A model generated the notes under the pieces. It saw nothing but the letters and a program-made list of their open reading frames with translations, made no database searches and was not told the origin of the DNA. From assembly GCF_048544455.1 (NCBI RefSeq), contig NC_133538.1, positions 37,945,469 through 38,009,468 on the forward strand: 64,000 nt of DNA. The letters run 5' to 3'. The translations under genes and the position numbers were made by a program. This stretch comes from Silene latifolia (Eukaryota > Streptophyta > Magnoliopsida > Caryophyllales > Caryophyllaceae). Positions 1 through 10,689 of the stretch are shown piece after piece (positions within the stretch are counted from its first letter, which is position 1; each line of letters begins with the position of its first letter).

Positions 1-1529
1 CTTATCGCAAAATCCCAATTTCCTTTGCTTATTTATACATATGATTTCGCACAATGAGGGCATTTTGTGATTTGGTTTGGGGAAGGGTTTTGCGTTGCAT
101 TTCACTCTGTTTTGCATTCACGTTTACATTTTTGTCTTGCATTGTTTTTTATTTTCCATATATACAAAATTTTAAAAAATAAAAAAAATAAAATAAAATA
201 AAATTCAAAAATTCAAAAAAATATCACGTTTACTTTTGCATATTAGGTTGAGTCATATTGGAGTATTCATTACTGATAGTTGTCATTTGCTTAAACCCTG
301 CATTTTATCACATCTTTTAGCAAAAGTTTTTGCAATATCTCGAATTTCGTTTCAAAATTTGTTGAACAATTAGACTTGACTTGAAATTTTGGCAAACTAC
401 AAAACTTTCTAAGGAATTAGAGCTTTATAAACTGGTGTCATTCACGACCACTTTCATTTAGGATTGTGAGTAGTTACTCCCTGCATATCGTGTAACATTA
501 ATTTGCACAAGTATGACATTTAATTTCTTTTTGCCTGCATACAATCGGGTTAGTGGTTGGTGTTGCATGTTTGGAGAATGCTTGTGAAATCCCTTTTATT
601 CATTTTACCCATTAGCTTTACATTAGCCAAAAATTGCCAGTTGACCCTTTAGCTACAATCCATAAACTAAGCCTACCCTTTGCTGAGCTAGTTTAGTAAA
701 TTTAGTGGTATTCGTTGTATTGTATCAATTTTGGCTCTATTTGCACTCTATGAAGTTGGTAATGAATGAAGGAGAAAAGAAAAAGAAAAATGAAAAAAAT
801 TGAAAAATAGTGACTGCCGAACGAGAAAAAAAAAACGAAAAAAAAGAAAACAAAAGAAAAAGAAACGGCAAAGAAAGAAGAAGAAAAAAAAAAGAAATTG
901 AGTTATTTGACTCATATGTTGCGATTTGTATTCTATGAGGAGTATTGAGTTTGGATTAGTGAAGTGTTTGCCTAATTCATTAAGGCATTTGAGCTTATTT
1001 CATTGAGTTAGAAGTGGATGTATTTATTTGGTTTGATAGGATGCTAGCTTGGCTATTTCCCTCTCATTCCCATATTGTTTTGCCTCTTCTTACCCATAGC
1101 CTCACTTATCCATATCTTTGCAAGTATTTGGCATGTGATGGACCCTGAAAGGTTGGAATGTATGTGCACGGTAGCTAGAATTATTTATCATACTATATTG
1201 CATGCATGATCATGTTGGTTGAGTCTAGGTGAGCGACTTTTGTCTCTTTCTCTCTTACATATAAATTGCATACCATTTGCTTTGTTGAGAGAAGAGTGAC
1301 CCGGGAGAGTCCAATCTTGAAAGTCTTGCAAGGTCAAATGTTCAACATCTCTTCGAAATATGCATAAATTCGTTTGGGTGACATTGAGCTATTAGAAGTT
1401 GATTCATATGCATTAAATTGGTTTAAAGTAGACGATTTTCAGTTTGTCCATGTTTTGCTCCTTTCTATCTAGATTTAGTTTTGCATTTAGTTTGCTTGGG
1501 GACAAGCAAAGGTTTGGTTTGGGGAAGTT
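1..1529 (+). mobile_element. 3' noncoding internal region of an upstream Athila-type copy (cut by window edge)
   Basis: This stretch is nearly identical to 4866-6384, which is the 3' noncoding internal part of Athila-1. It ends with the same hairpin, polypurine tract and LTR start. It therefore belongs to another copy whose 3' LTR is the LTR at 1530-3203. It holds no coding capacity. A long purine-rich tract lies at about 765-900, and open frames in it are chance. Confidence 0.8.
1491..1529 (+). promoter_or_regulatory. Pre-PPT hairpin plus polypurine tract (upstream copy)
   Basis: At 1491-1510 an 8-bp stem (TTTGCTTG / CAAGCAAA) closes on the tetraloop GGGA, which fits the GNRA form. Five bases later the polypurine tract GGTTTGGGGAAGTT (1516-1529) abuts the LTR start TGATGCGTGT. 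The tract is the expected plus-strand primer of an LTR retrotransposon. The hairpin's role is unknown. Confidence 0.75.
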
Positions 1530-3203
1530 TGATGCGTGTCTATAATATGATGTTTTACATCTTTATTTCCACGCATTTTATGTCTATTATATGTAGTTTA
1601 TTCTACTATTTCCCCTATTTCTGTCTACTCTCGTATTTTTATGTAATATTGCAGATTATTTCGGAAATGAGTAGAAAATGAACCAAATCTTGACCCCGGA
1701 AGCTAAGCTTAGGAAGGACATGAATATTTGACTCGTAATTGAAGTTTAGAATGCATTTCAAGGCCTGAAGATAGCAAAAGCATGGGTGCGTACGAGTTTA
1801 ACAAGCAAAGGAGCACCTCACGACATTGCAGGCTGCTTCAGATGGCTTTATCTCGAGTTCTAAAGCAGATAATAAAGTGATTATAATTGGAGGTGAAAGC
1901 TTATCCTCTTAGATTTACAACGCCTGATTTGACCAACTAACGAAGAAATGGCAGCTGTTTTAAGATCGGTGCGCGCTGCAGGAATCGTCAGAATGCAATT
2001 CTGTACAGCGCTCTTGGTCGATCGACTGGTCCAAGTGGTCGAACGACCACTCCACGAGTCTGACGAGAATTTAAAGACGAGATTTAGCTTAAGCCCATTG
2101 TATATTAGGTTTAGCAATAAGAGTTGCGTGATATTCCTAAATAACGTAGCTTTAGCTTTCAGTTTTATCATTCAGTTTTCATCATCAAAAATTTAGGGTT
2201 CTTTAGTTTACATTAATTTCTCAATAAAGTTCCTTGCTTGCTTTCGGATTCAATTCTTGCTTCCTACTTCGGTATTATTTTGTCCTTAATTTCAGTTTCT
2301 ACTTTATTTTGTCATTAGCATAGAATTGATAGATTAGAATCCCGAACCATAGCCCCTTTATTGCGTTTTATTGCTTTAATCATTCAAATTATGTTTTCCC
2401 ATATCGTTTATTTCAATTTCGTTGTTGTTATCAATTTGAGTATGTGTAGGTAATCACCCATTGCTAAGATGTGAGGGAATTTGTGGCGTAGACGACATAG
2501 AATAGGTAGACCTGTTACGGGGTTTGGTCGATCGACTGATGTCAATAGTCGATCGACTGAAAACCTGGTCGATCGACTGGCCTAGCTAGTCGATCGACTG
2601 CGTCGCGTAAGAATAAGCATTGTTCAATTGATTTTATTGCAATTTTTAGTAAATGACCGAGAGGTTATTTGTTAAATACTTAGGAGTTGACCGACCCAAT
2701 AGGTCGAAAGAGAGGGGAGGGCAATAGACTACCAATTGAACGACTAAATTATACTAAGATCGTAAGATAAGTAAAATTTAGGCATTAGGAATCACTTTTC
2801 AGGGCGTGAGCTAGTATTAGTGAGACCTAGGGACTAGTAGCTTAGGCTGAGCGGCGCTACTTGTTAAGTTGGACTGAGAGGACTTCTTATTTTACCATCT
2901 TACGTGACTATTTCAGACTTACCTAGGACTTGCGTCGTCGTAGCTACAGTGAACTGATCGTCTTAGCATCCTTTTTATTATTGATTACATCTTTTATTTA
3001 ATTGCTTTAGTTGTAGCTTTTATTTTTATTGCCATTAGTTAATTATAAATCAATCCAAAACCCCCTCATTGTTACCCTTAGACTAAAATAGAAAGCAACT
3101 AATAATTCCTTACCTCCCTGTGGTTCGACCCGTGCTACCACTAGCTTCTGTTAGTTTAGCTCGGAATTATAAATTTTATTTTTGATACTAAACGACGGTA
3201 CCA
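1530..3203 (+). repeat. Athila-1 LTR, shared by two tandem copies
   Basis: The repeat is 1674 bp, starts TGATGCGTGT directly after the polypurine tract and ends TACCA six bases before the primer site. It matches 6385-8070 with few differences. It carries dyad words of the form GGTCGATCGACTGG at about 2015-2048 and 2522-2600. One word at 2041 has decayed (GAACGACC where the other LTR keeps GATCGACC). The ORFs inside it are not genes. Confidence 0.88.
2015..2600 (+). repeat. Dyad-word clusters (GTCGATCGAC) in the Athila-1 LTR
   Basis: Copies of a word with the perfectly palindromic core GTCGATCGAC occur as a pair at about 2015-2048 and as four at about 2522-2600. They are separated by unrelated 8-20 bp spacers. 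The same clusters recur in the second LTR at about 6889-6922 and 7391-7468, where one word has decayed to GTCAATCGAC. Confidence 0.85.
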
Positions 3204-3208
3204 AATTT

Positions 3209-3226
3209 TGGCGCCGTTTCCGCGGA
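3209..3226 (+). promoter_or_regulatory. Primer binding site, tRNA-Asp type
   Basis: TGGCGCCGTTTCCGCGGA lies five bases after the LTR end. It differs at two positions from TGGCGCCGTTGCCGGGGA, the complement of the plant tRNA-Asp 3' end that Athila-type elements use for minus-strand priming. The mismatches suggest decay. Confidence 0.85.
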
Positions 3227-3309
3227 GGCAGCGCTAATTTTTAGTTGTTTTTAATTTTAGTCTTTCTTTCTTTTGTCTCAGGGAACTTCGTTTCCGTGAA
3301 ACCGTTCTC

Positions 3310-4261
3310 ATGTTCGCTTTTCTGAGTTTTCCACAGGAAGAGGGTGAAATCTTTGGTGCTTATTTCGCCAGGCTTTGGGAGTTTATCGAGCCCAGACGAG
3401 ATACATTTTCTGAACTCCAAATATGCTTTGGACTATCTTCCGGGTATGATCCACCCTACGCGAGCATACCTACAATCTATTGGTAAGGGGGATTTCACAG
3501 GACTCCCTGTAAATGAGGTATTAGAATTTTTTTATTTGTTTGCTGCTGAAACTCTTAAACCCAACTTTTCTCTTCATGTTGAATCAGATGAGGTGGTGGG
3601 TGAGACCTTAGAAACCGATCTAGGAAATGCCGACGGAGACATAGAGGAGACCATTAGCGTGGTTGACAATCCTTTTTATGAGGATAGTCTAGATCCCCTT
3701 TATGATTCTTGCACTGATAGTGAGGACAATTTGAAGAGTCTCTTTGAGAACCTCCATCTAGATGAGTCTAGCGATAAGGAGAGTGAGGAGGAAAACTTTG
3801 ACAGTCTTGAGGTTAATTGGGATGTGTATGACGATATTATAGATGAACCTATTATAGAGGACCCGATTGACCCATTTGACTTTACCGCCCCATGCATTTG
3901 GGACGATCATCCACCTTCTCCCTTAGTTGACCAGACTCCTCCACCTCACAGTTCATACCCGTCTGAGCATCTTAATTCTACTCGCGTTATTTTTGAGTCA
4001 ATTGCTCATGAGCTCTCTAATTTTCCACCTGCGAATAATTTGAGCTTTTATATTCCGCCCTCAGCTGGAGGGCAGAATTATTTTGTGGATGATTTTAGGA
4101 GCTGGCATAGGAAATTTGTTAGGCTTAAATGTTTTTACATTTTGATTGCCTATGTTATTTCTATCTTATGGTGCTATTTACAGTTTTGTGTAGCACATGC
4201 GCCGATGTATGATAGGTTGTTGAGAGCCTTGAGTTGTTTTGATTGGGCTCCATTAGAGTAA
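3310..4261 (+). pseudogene. Gag-derived ORF of Athila-1 (one frameshift), C-terminal membrane segment
   Basis: The likely start is ATG 3310, because a homologous ATG plus the shared residues F-P-Q occurs in Athila-2 (ATG at 18355, minus strand). The frame reads through 'EPRR' and then shifts at about 3430-3447 into the frame that runs to the stop at 4261. The N-terminal ~90 residues resemble the helical retrotransposon Gag domain (pattern Y..R...E..EPRR, then PTRAYL...GK.DF.G.PV.EVLEFF). A strongly acidic middle follows, then a hydrophobic stretch of about 22 residues just after FVRLK that could span a membrane. The end is DRLLRALSCFDW. No zinc knuckle, protease or polymerase follows. The same architecture is seen in Athila-2, and the C-terminal phrase also in Athila-3. 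The resemblance to Gag is inferred from pattern, not from a search. Confidence 0.65.
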
Positions 4262-4538
4262 GCTGCTGAAGAAAAAAGAGGTCGAGCGGGACCTGTCTGA
4301 AACCAGCGCTAGCCGGGAGGCAACCCGGATGTGTTTTGTTTTTGTTTTGAATAAACTTCATAGTTGTTTAGAATTAAAAACTCTTAGTGTGTGCTTAGTT
4401 TAATTTCCATCTTTAGACTATTACCTTTGGGTTCAGCGCAATTTTGGGCGCGTTATTATGTGCACTTGCAGGTACTAAGACCATATTAACTCAATTTATT
4501 GAGTTAATTCGTGAGCAGGAACTGTTCACGTCACGTAA

Positions 4539-4655
4539 CTTGGTCGATCGACTGGTTAGAGTGGTCGATCGACTGATACGCGCAGCACAGAAGCTACTGT
4601 TCCAGGTAACTTGGTCGATCGACTGGTTAGAGCGGCCGATCGACCACTGTAGCTG
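4539..4655 (+). repeat. Internal dyad-word cluster of Athila-1
   Basis: Four GGTCGATCGACTGG-type words lie about 280 bp after the gag-derived ORF stop. They are the same word as in this element's LTRs. The last copy is changed to GGCCGATCGACC. Corresponding clusters of different words lie at the same relative place in Athila-2 and Athila-3. Confidence 0.85.
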
Positions 4656-4792
4656 CTATACCTCGTTCTTTTAATAATTTGCACATAATTACCGTTTCAA
4701 TTTTGTTTTCTCGGATAATGCGCGGTATGTTTTGTTTCTTTTCAGGTACCTATGGTAGCACTGCTGGCTAGTGAAACCTCCTAGCTCACGCT

Positions 4793-4953
4793 GGTTTGGG
4801 GAGGTTTCCTTTTGCGCTTAAAATCTTGTAAGTTTCCGAGTCCCAATTTCATGTCTTATTTAGTTTCTTATCGCAAAATCCCAATTTTCTTTGCTTATTT
4901 ATACATATGATTTCGCACAATGAGGGCATTGTGTGATTTGGTTTGGGGAAGGG
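4793..4953 (+). promoter_or_regulatory. Two internal polypurine-tract-like sites
   Basis: GGTTTGGGGAGGTTT (4793-4807) and GGTTTGGGGAAGGG (4940-4953) copy the core of the true polypurine tract at 6371-6384 but lie about 1.4-1.6 kb upstream of it. Equivalent tracts occur in the other two Athila-type elements. They could act as extra plus-strand primers, like a central polypurine tract. This is inference. Confidence 0.5.
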
Positions 4954-6345
4954 TTTTGCGTTGCATTTCACTCTGTTTTGCATTCACGTTTACATTTTTG
5001 TCTTGCATTGTTTTTTATTTTCCATATATACAAAGTTTTTTTAAAAAAAAAAAAAAATTCAAAACTTCAAAAAAATATCACGTTTACTTTTGCATAATAG
5101 GTTGAGTCATATTGGAGTATTCATTACTGATAGTTGTCATTTGCTTAAACCCTGCATTTTATCACATCTTTTAGCAAAAGTTTTTGCAATATCTCGAATT
5201 TCGTTTCAAAATTTGTTGAACAATTAGACTTGACTTGAAATTTTGGCAAACTACAAAACTTTCTAAGGAATTAGAGCTTTATAAACTGGTGCCATTCACG
5301 ACCAGTTTCATTTAGGATTGTGAGTAGTTACTCCCTACATATCGTGTAACATTAATTTGCACAAGTATGACATTTAATTTCTTTTTGCCTGCATACATTC
5401 GGGTTAGTGGTTGGTGTTGCATGTTTGGAGAATGCTTGCAAAATCCCTTTTATTCATTTTACCCATTAGCTTTACATTAGCCAAAAATTGCCAGTTGACC
5501 CTTTAGCTACAATCCATAAACTAAGCCTACCCTTTGCTGAGCTAGTTTAGTAGTTTTAGTGGTATTCATTGTATTGTATCAATTTTGGCTTGATTTGCAC
5601 TCTATGAAGTTGGCAATGAATGAAGGAGAAAAGAAAAAGAAAAATGAAAAAAATTGAAAAATAGTGACTGCCGAACGAGAAAAAAAAAACGAAAACAAAA
5701 GAAAACAAAAGAAAAAGAAACGGCAAAGAAAGAAGAAGAAAAAAAAAAGAAATTGAGTTATTTGACTCCTATGTTGCGATTTGTATTCTATGAGGAGTAC
5801 TGAGTTTGGATTAGTGAAGTGTTTGCCTAGTTCATTAAGGCATTTGAGCTTATTTCATTGAGTTAGAAGTGGATGTATTTCTTCGGTTTGATAGGATTCT
5901 AGCTTGGCTATTTCCCTCTCATTCCCATATTGTTTTTCCTCTTCTTACCCATAGCCTCACTTATCCATATCTTTGCAAGTATTTGGCATGTGATGGACCC
6001 TGAAAGGTTGGAATGTATGTGCACGGTAGCTAGAATTATTTATCATACTATATTGCATGCATGATCATGTTGGTTGAGTCTAGGTGAGCGACTTTTGTCT
6101 CTTTCTCTCTTACATATAAATTGCATACCATTTGCTTTGTTGAGAGAAGAGTGACCCGGGAGAGTCCAATCTTGAAAGTCTTGCAAGGTCAAATGTTCAA
6201 CATCTCTTCGAAATATGCATAAATTCGTTTGCGTGACATTGAGCTATTAGTAGTTTATTCATATGCATTAAATTGGTTTAAAGTAGACGATTTTCAGTTT
6301 GTCCATGTTTTGCTCCTTTCTATCTAGATTTAGTTTTGCATTTAG
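4954..6345 (+). other. Long 3' noncoding internal region of Athila-1
   Basis: There is no coding signal in about 1.4 kb. From 4866 it is near-identical to 1-1529. It includes an A/G-rich tract at about 5625-5755 that has a counterpart (as T/C) in Athila-2 at about 16330-16430. Confidence 0.7.
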
Positions 6346-6384
6346 TTTGCTTGGGGACAAGCAAAGGTTTGGTTTGGGGAAGTT
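6346..6384 (+). promoter_or_regulatory. Pre-PPT hairpin (6346-6365) and polypurine tract (6371-6384)
   Basis: The arrangement is identical to that at 1491-1529: an 8-bp stem with GGGA loop, five bases, then GGTTTGGGGAAGTT, then the LTR start TGATGC at 6385. It defines the 3' LTR boundary of Athila-1. Confidence 0.8.
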
Positions 6385-8070
6385 TGATGCGTGTCTATAA
6401 TATGATGTTTTACATCTTTATTTCCACGCATTTTATGTCTAATATATGTAGTTTATTCTACTATTTCCCCTATTTCTGTCTACTCTCGTATTTTTATGTA
6501 ATATTGCAGATTATTGCGGAAATGAGTAGAAAATGAACCAAATCTTGACCCCGGAAGCTAAGCTTAGGAAGGACATGAATATTTGACTCGGACTTGAAGT
6601 TTAGAATGCATTTCAAGGCCTGAAGATAGCAAAAGCATGGGTGCGTACGAGTTTAACAAGCAAAGGAGCACCTCACGACATTGCAAGCTGCTTCAGATGG
6701 TTCTATCTCGAGTTATAAAGCAGATAATCGAGTGATTCCAATTGGAGGTGAAAGCTTATCCTCTTAGCTTTCCAAATCCGCGTAGAACGCCTGATTTGAC
6801 CAAGTAACGAAGAAATGTCAGCTGTTTTAAGATCGGTGCGCGCTGCAGGAATCGTCAGAATGCAATTCTGTACAGCGCTCTTGGTCGATCGACTGGTCCA
6901 AGTGGTCGATCGACCATTCCACGAGTCTGACGAGAATTTAAAGATGAGATTTAGCTTAAGCCCATTGTATATTAGGTTTAGCAATAAGAGTTGCGTGATA
7001 TTCCTATATAACGTAGCTTTAGCTTTCAGTTTTATCATTCAGTTTTCATCATCAAAAATTTAGGGTTCTTTAGTTTACATTAATTTCTCAATAAAGTTCC
7101 TTGCTTGCTTTCGGATTCAATTCTTGCTTCCTACTTCGGTATTATTTTGTCCTTAATTTCAGTTTCTACTTTATTTTGTCATTAGCATAGAATTGATAGA
7201 TTAGAATCCCGAACCATAGCCCCTTTATTGCGTTTTATTGCTTTAATCATTCAAATTATGTTTTCCCATATCGTTTATTTCAATTTCGTTGTTGTTATCA
7301 ATTTTAGTATGCGTAAGTAATCAACCTTTGCTAAGATGTGAGGGAATTTGTGGCGTAAACAACATAGAATAGGTAGACCTGTTACGAGGTTTGGTCGATC
7401 GACTGATGTCAATAGTCAATCGACTGAAAACCCGGTCGATCGACTGTCCTAGCTAGTCGATCGACTGCGTCGCGTATAAATAAGCACTGTTCAATTGATT
7501 TAATTTCAATTTTTAGTAAAAGACCGAGAGGTTATTTGTTAAATACTTAGGAGTTGACCGACCCAATAGATCGAAAGAAAGGGGAGGGCAATAGACTACC
7601 AATTGAACGACTAAATTATACGAAGATCGTAAGATAAGTAAAATTTAGGCATTAGGAATCACTTTTCAAGGCGTGAGCTAGTATTAGTGAGACCTAGGGA
7701 CTAGTAGCTTAGGCTGAGCGGCGCTACTTGTTAAGTTGGACTGAGAGGACTTCTTATTTTCCCATCTTACGTGACTATTTCAGACTTACCTAGGACTTGC
7801 GTCGTCGTAGCTACAGTGAACGGATCGTCTTAGCATCCTTTTTATTATTGATTACATCTTTTATTTAATTGCTTTAGTTGTAGCTTTTATTTTTATTGCC
7901 ATTAGTTAGTTATAAATAAATCCAAAACCCCCTCATTGTTACCCTTAGACTAAAATAGAAAGCAACTAATAATTCCCTACCTCCCTGTGGTTCGACCCGT
8001 GCTACCACTAGCTTCTGTTAGTTTAGCTCGGAATTATAAATTTTATTTTTGATACTAAACGACGGTATCA
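6385..8070 (+). repeat. Athila-1 3' LTR
   Basis: The repeat is 1686 bp, starts TGATGCGTGT and ends GGTATCA. The following base (8071) begins degenerate copia pol sequence, so this is the insertion junction. The adjoining five bases are GCGAC. The matching duplication would lie beyond the left edge. It contains dyad words at about 6889-6922 and 7391-7468. Confidence 0.88.
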
Positions 8071-9131
8071 GCGACTATCCTAAGGTAGGAAGAAGTCATA
8101 AGTATAAGTAAAGGAGTTGAATTGTATGTTTTGATCATATGATAAAACTTTACTCAAATTGTCGAGTAGTTCTGTTTATACATGGAGTTTAGTGGGAGTA
8201 ATATGGTGTTACTAGTCTTATGTGGAAGGGACATATTGATCATTGTGAATGATGGAAGACTTAGGATAAGAATAATACATGTTTAAGGTATCCAGACCTA
8301 TAAAGATAGTTCTAAGAGGATATTAGCGTTAAATGAATATTCTCATGTTAATAAGAGTCTAGACATATTCAAAGGTATTGAACATGTAAAAACTGAATCC
8401 ACATGCTTCCGCTGCGGGATTAATTCATTACGCTAATATGTATCACCATTCTTAAATTTCGTATACTTGGAGTATGAGGAAAAGTTATAAATCGAATCTT
8501 TGAGAGAAGTCTCTATATAGCCACATAGTTCATTAGTTAGTACTCAGGAAGTACTAAAGAGATGAAGCTAAGCATTTATAAATGAGATGGATTTATGTGC
8601 AAGGAGTTACATAAAAACCATATTCTAAACACATAAGGATGGTTAGAGAACCATCTTGGCTATATTATTTATGGAGGATATCTGCTAGAAACATCCTAGG
8701 CATTTGAACAATGAGATATACACAACGGAAATTGAGTACACATGCAATAATGAGATATGCAAGAAGGAAGGGATGATATTAGGATTCAGTTTTATGAATT
8801 AAAGGAACTATGGTAGTTCGTTCCAATAACCGAAGGTCCTATCCCTACACACTGTGAGGACAGTGGGAGTTATTTAAGGCAAGAGAGCCTGAATCTAGAT
8901 TAGATCTAGACACGTACTCAAAAGGTTTTTATAATAAAATATTATACATAACAATGAGAAATAGTATATTGTAAAGTTAGTAAGAGTGTAAGGTGTTGGT
9001 GAGACTTACTAACCAAAGGCCTTTTCACAGGCTTAACATGATAAGTCATGTCATTTCAATTGAGTTGAAATGTGCAATTACATACAATATTATGTATGGA
9101 TTATAGATTATGTAGTAATTAATACGGAATC
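8071..9131 (+). pseudogene. Degenerate copia pol (reverse transcriptase end to RNase H)
   Basis: No long frame survives, but forward-strand fragments align in order with copia polymerase. A phrase like SGS-x3-LLVL-x4-DILII-x-ND at about 8187-8250 corresponds to the reverse transcriptase region preceding and including the catalytic DD, here degraded. Fragments near 8815-8930 recall the RNase H phrase with VP..., YC-D, EPRSH and the following HVL. The fragment near 9010-9040 (L-L-T-K) recalls the terminal DPLTK motif. Cassandra interrupts the region at 9132. The 5' part of the element is left of the Athila-1 array or of the window. Confidence 0.6.
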
Positions 9132-9446
9132 TGTAACCCCCCACGGTAATTGAAGAGGTCCAGTGATAGGCTTACATGACTAGTGCTTAAAGGGATTGAA
9201 AGTACTACTTATATCAACAAAGTGCAATTTCTTTTATGGTTATCCATGTGAAAGAACTCAAAAGTTAAGCATGCTTGGCTGGGAGTAGTCTTAGGATGGG
9301 TGACCTCCTGGAAAGGTTTCCGGGGTGCGCATGAGTGAGGACAAAATTCGCTTTAAAGGACCCGTGTTGATCTGTGGGCCATGTACATAGCCTGGTGAGC
9401 TATCATAAGTAACCTCTCCCGACCCGGTTTGGGCCAAGGTGTTACA
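9132..9446 (+). repeat. Cassandra 5' LTR
   Basis: The LTR is 315 bp and has the same length and layout as 9622-9936, with scattered substitutions. It includes the 5S-like block at about 9253-9320. Confidence 0.92.
9253..9320 (+). promoter_or_regulatory. 5S-rRNA-like pol III promoter domain in Cassandra LTR1
   Basis: The block reads as a degenerate 5S rRNA core. It has an A-box-like AAGTTAAGCATGCTTGG at 9263-9279, an intermediate GGGAGTAGT, and a C-box-like TAGGATGGGTGACCTCCTGG at 9292-9311. It is not a true 5S gene because the 5' and 3' thirds of 5S rRNA are missing. Confidence 0.88.
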
Positions 9447-9621
9447 AGTGATATAAGAGAAACCCTGCGACCGTGTGGTGATCGGAGGCAGTTGTTATAC
9501 GCTCCTAGAGGCGGTGGTTATACGCTCCATTGTGATCAGACACCTAGCGGGGGAGGATTCTGGGTTAGCGGTTATGCTCCCAGGCGCAACGAGGACGTTG
9601 CGTTTTTCAAGTGGGGGTGAA

Positions 9622-9936
9622 TGTAACACCCCACGGTAATTGAAGAGGTCCAGTGATAGGCTTAAATGACTAGTGCTTAAAGGGATTGAAAGTACTACTC
9701 ATATCAACAAAGTGCACTTTCTTTTATGTTTATCCATGTGAAAGAACTCCAAAGTTAAGCGTGTTTAGCTGGGAGTAGTCTTAGGATGGGTGACCTCCTG
9801 GGAAGGTTTCCGAGGTGCGCATGAGTGAGGATAAAATGCGCTATAAAGGACCCGTGTTGATCTGTGGGCCATGTACACAGCCTGGTGAGGTATTATAAGT
9901 AACCGCTCCCGACCCGGTTTGAGCCGGGGTGTTACA
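9622..9936 (+). repeat. Cassandra 3' LTR with second 5S-like domain
   Basis: The LTR is 315 bp and ends GTTACA before the GAATC target duplication. The 5S-like domain lies at about 9743-9810, again with A-box-like and C-box-like blocks (TAGGATGGGTGACCTCCTGG at 9782-9801). Confidence 0.92.
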
Positions 9937-9941
9937 GAATC

Positions 9942-10689
9942 AATTTTACATATGTGATAATGCATTCTTCGTTTGAGTTTTATTAAAAACTCTTTTATTA
10001 CTTTGTTATATCCAAATAGGTTGTAAAAACAACGTTGAACCCTATTAAAGTGAACTGGATTAACATAGTATTGGCCCCTTGTTACTTATATGAGGTGACG
10101 TCTCAAAGTGACTAGAGTGTGATACGATTGATGACAAGTTCAAGTGCCATAGAGTCATAAGAGATGACTAGTCGATCACATAGGCAGACTGTATGGGACA
10201 CTCTGTCGGGCAGTGACCGCTTATAGAGTTCTGGTAATTTTTATAAAGCCTAGTCGTGGCGAGAGCTACTATAGTATTCATTTGAGACAATTATTTGACT
10301 AAAGACTATTCGCCCAAGTCGGCACAGTTTCTAATTGACTTTGATTTTTGCCCCGCCATTCTGTCAAAAGGGGTGAGTGTGCATCTTTTGGGTCAAGATG
10401 AACTGTGGGTCTACGAAGGGAATAGTGCGATAGGAATTGTCCACCTCCTTGTCAGGGTTATCTAAAATCTCAGGTCCACTCGAGAAGTAGTGAACTGAAA
10501 ATGCGTGGCCACGCTCGGAAGGTATCTCCGGTAGATAATTCCGGTCAGACAGTTACTCTCCAGATTGAGGAAACCACTCAAGATATGATCAAATGCAAGT
10601 ACGACCTGCAAGACACCTTGCATTGAGTGGGAGATAGTAATAGGGCAAGAGAATTGGTGACGCACACTTGTCTCGGACAAGTGGGAGAT
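9942..10689 (+). other. 3' internal noncoding part of the copia element, ending in its polypurine tract
   Basis: No coding frame is seen. The segment ends with ACAAGTGGGAGAT (about 10677-10689), a typical copia polypurine tract, immediately followed by the LTR start TGTTGGAG. Confidence 0.65.

Larger units (their letters stand above)
1530..8070 (+). mobile_element. Athila-1: short non-autonomous Athila-type Ty3/gypsy element
   Basis: Two long direct repeats (1530-3203 and 6385-8070) begin TGATGCGTGT and end TACCA/TATCA. They flank a 3.2-kb interior with a primer site complementary to tRNA-Asp, one gag-derived frame and a long noncoding 3' region. No protease, reverse transcriptase, integrase or Athila ORF-1 (env-like) frame is present, so the element would depend on enzymes supplied in trans. 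The left LTR is also the 3' LTR of another copy (1-1529), giving an LTR-internal-LTR tandem array. The right LTR abuts copia sequence at 8071. The Athila assignment rests on the tRNA-Asp primer site, the GGTTTGGGG-type polypurine tract and similarity to Athila-3, which carries an Athila ORF-1-like gene. Confidence 0.85.
9132..9936 (+). mobile_element. Cassandra TRIM retrotransposon, complete
   Basis: Two 315-bp LTRs (9132-9446 and 9622-9936) start TGTAAC and end GTTACA. Both contain a 5S-rRNA-like domain, which defines Cassandra. The target duplication GAATC stands at 9127-9131 and 9937-9941. After LTR1 a degenerate initiator-Met primer site is visible (TGATATAAGAGA against TGGTATCAGAGC). A purine tract AAGTGGGGGTGAA precedes LTR2. 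The 175-bp interior has no gene. Cassandra elements are non-autonomous and mobilised in trans. This one inserted into the copia element. Confidence 0.95.

Noticed and set aside
1481-7063. Pairs of near-identical small ORFs (for example 1948-2196 and 6815-7063)
   Set aside because: They lie in duplicated LTRs and noncoding regions of Athila-1; identity reflects the repeat, not protein conservation.
9429-9620. 63-codon open frame
   Set aside because: It begins in the Cassandra LTR and runs through its noncoding interior; no conserved protein is expected there.
9253-9810. 5S rRNA genes
   Set aside because: Only the internal promoter-like core is present, twice, inside 315-bp LTRs with a GAATC target duplication. 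This is Cassandra, not rDNA.
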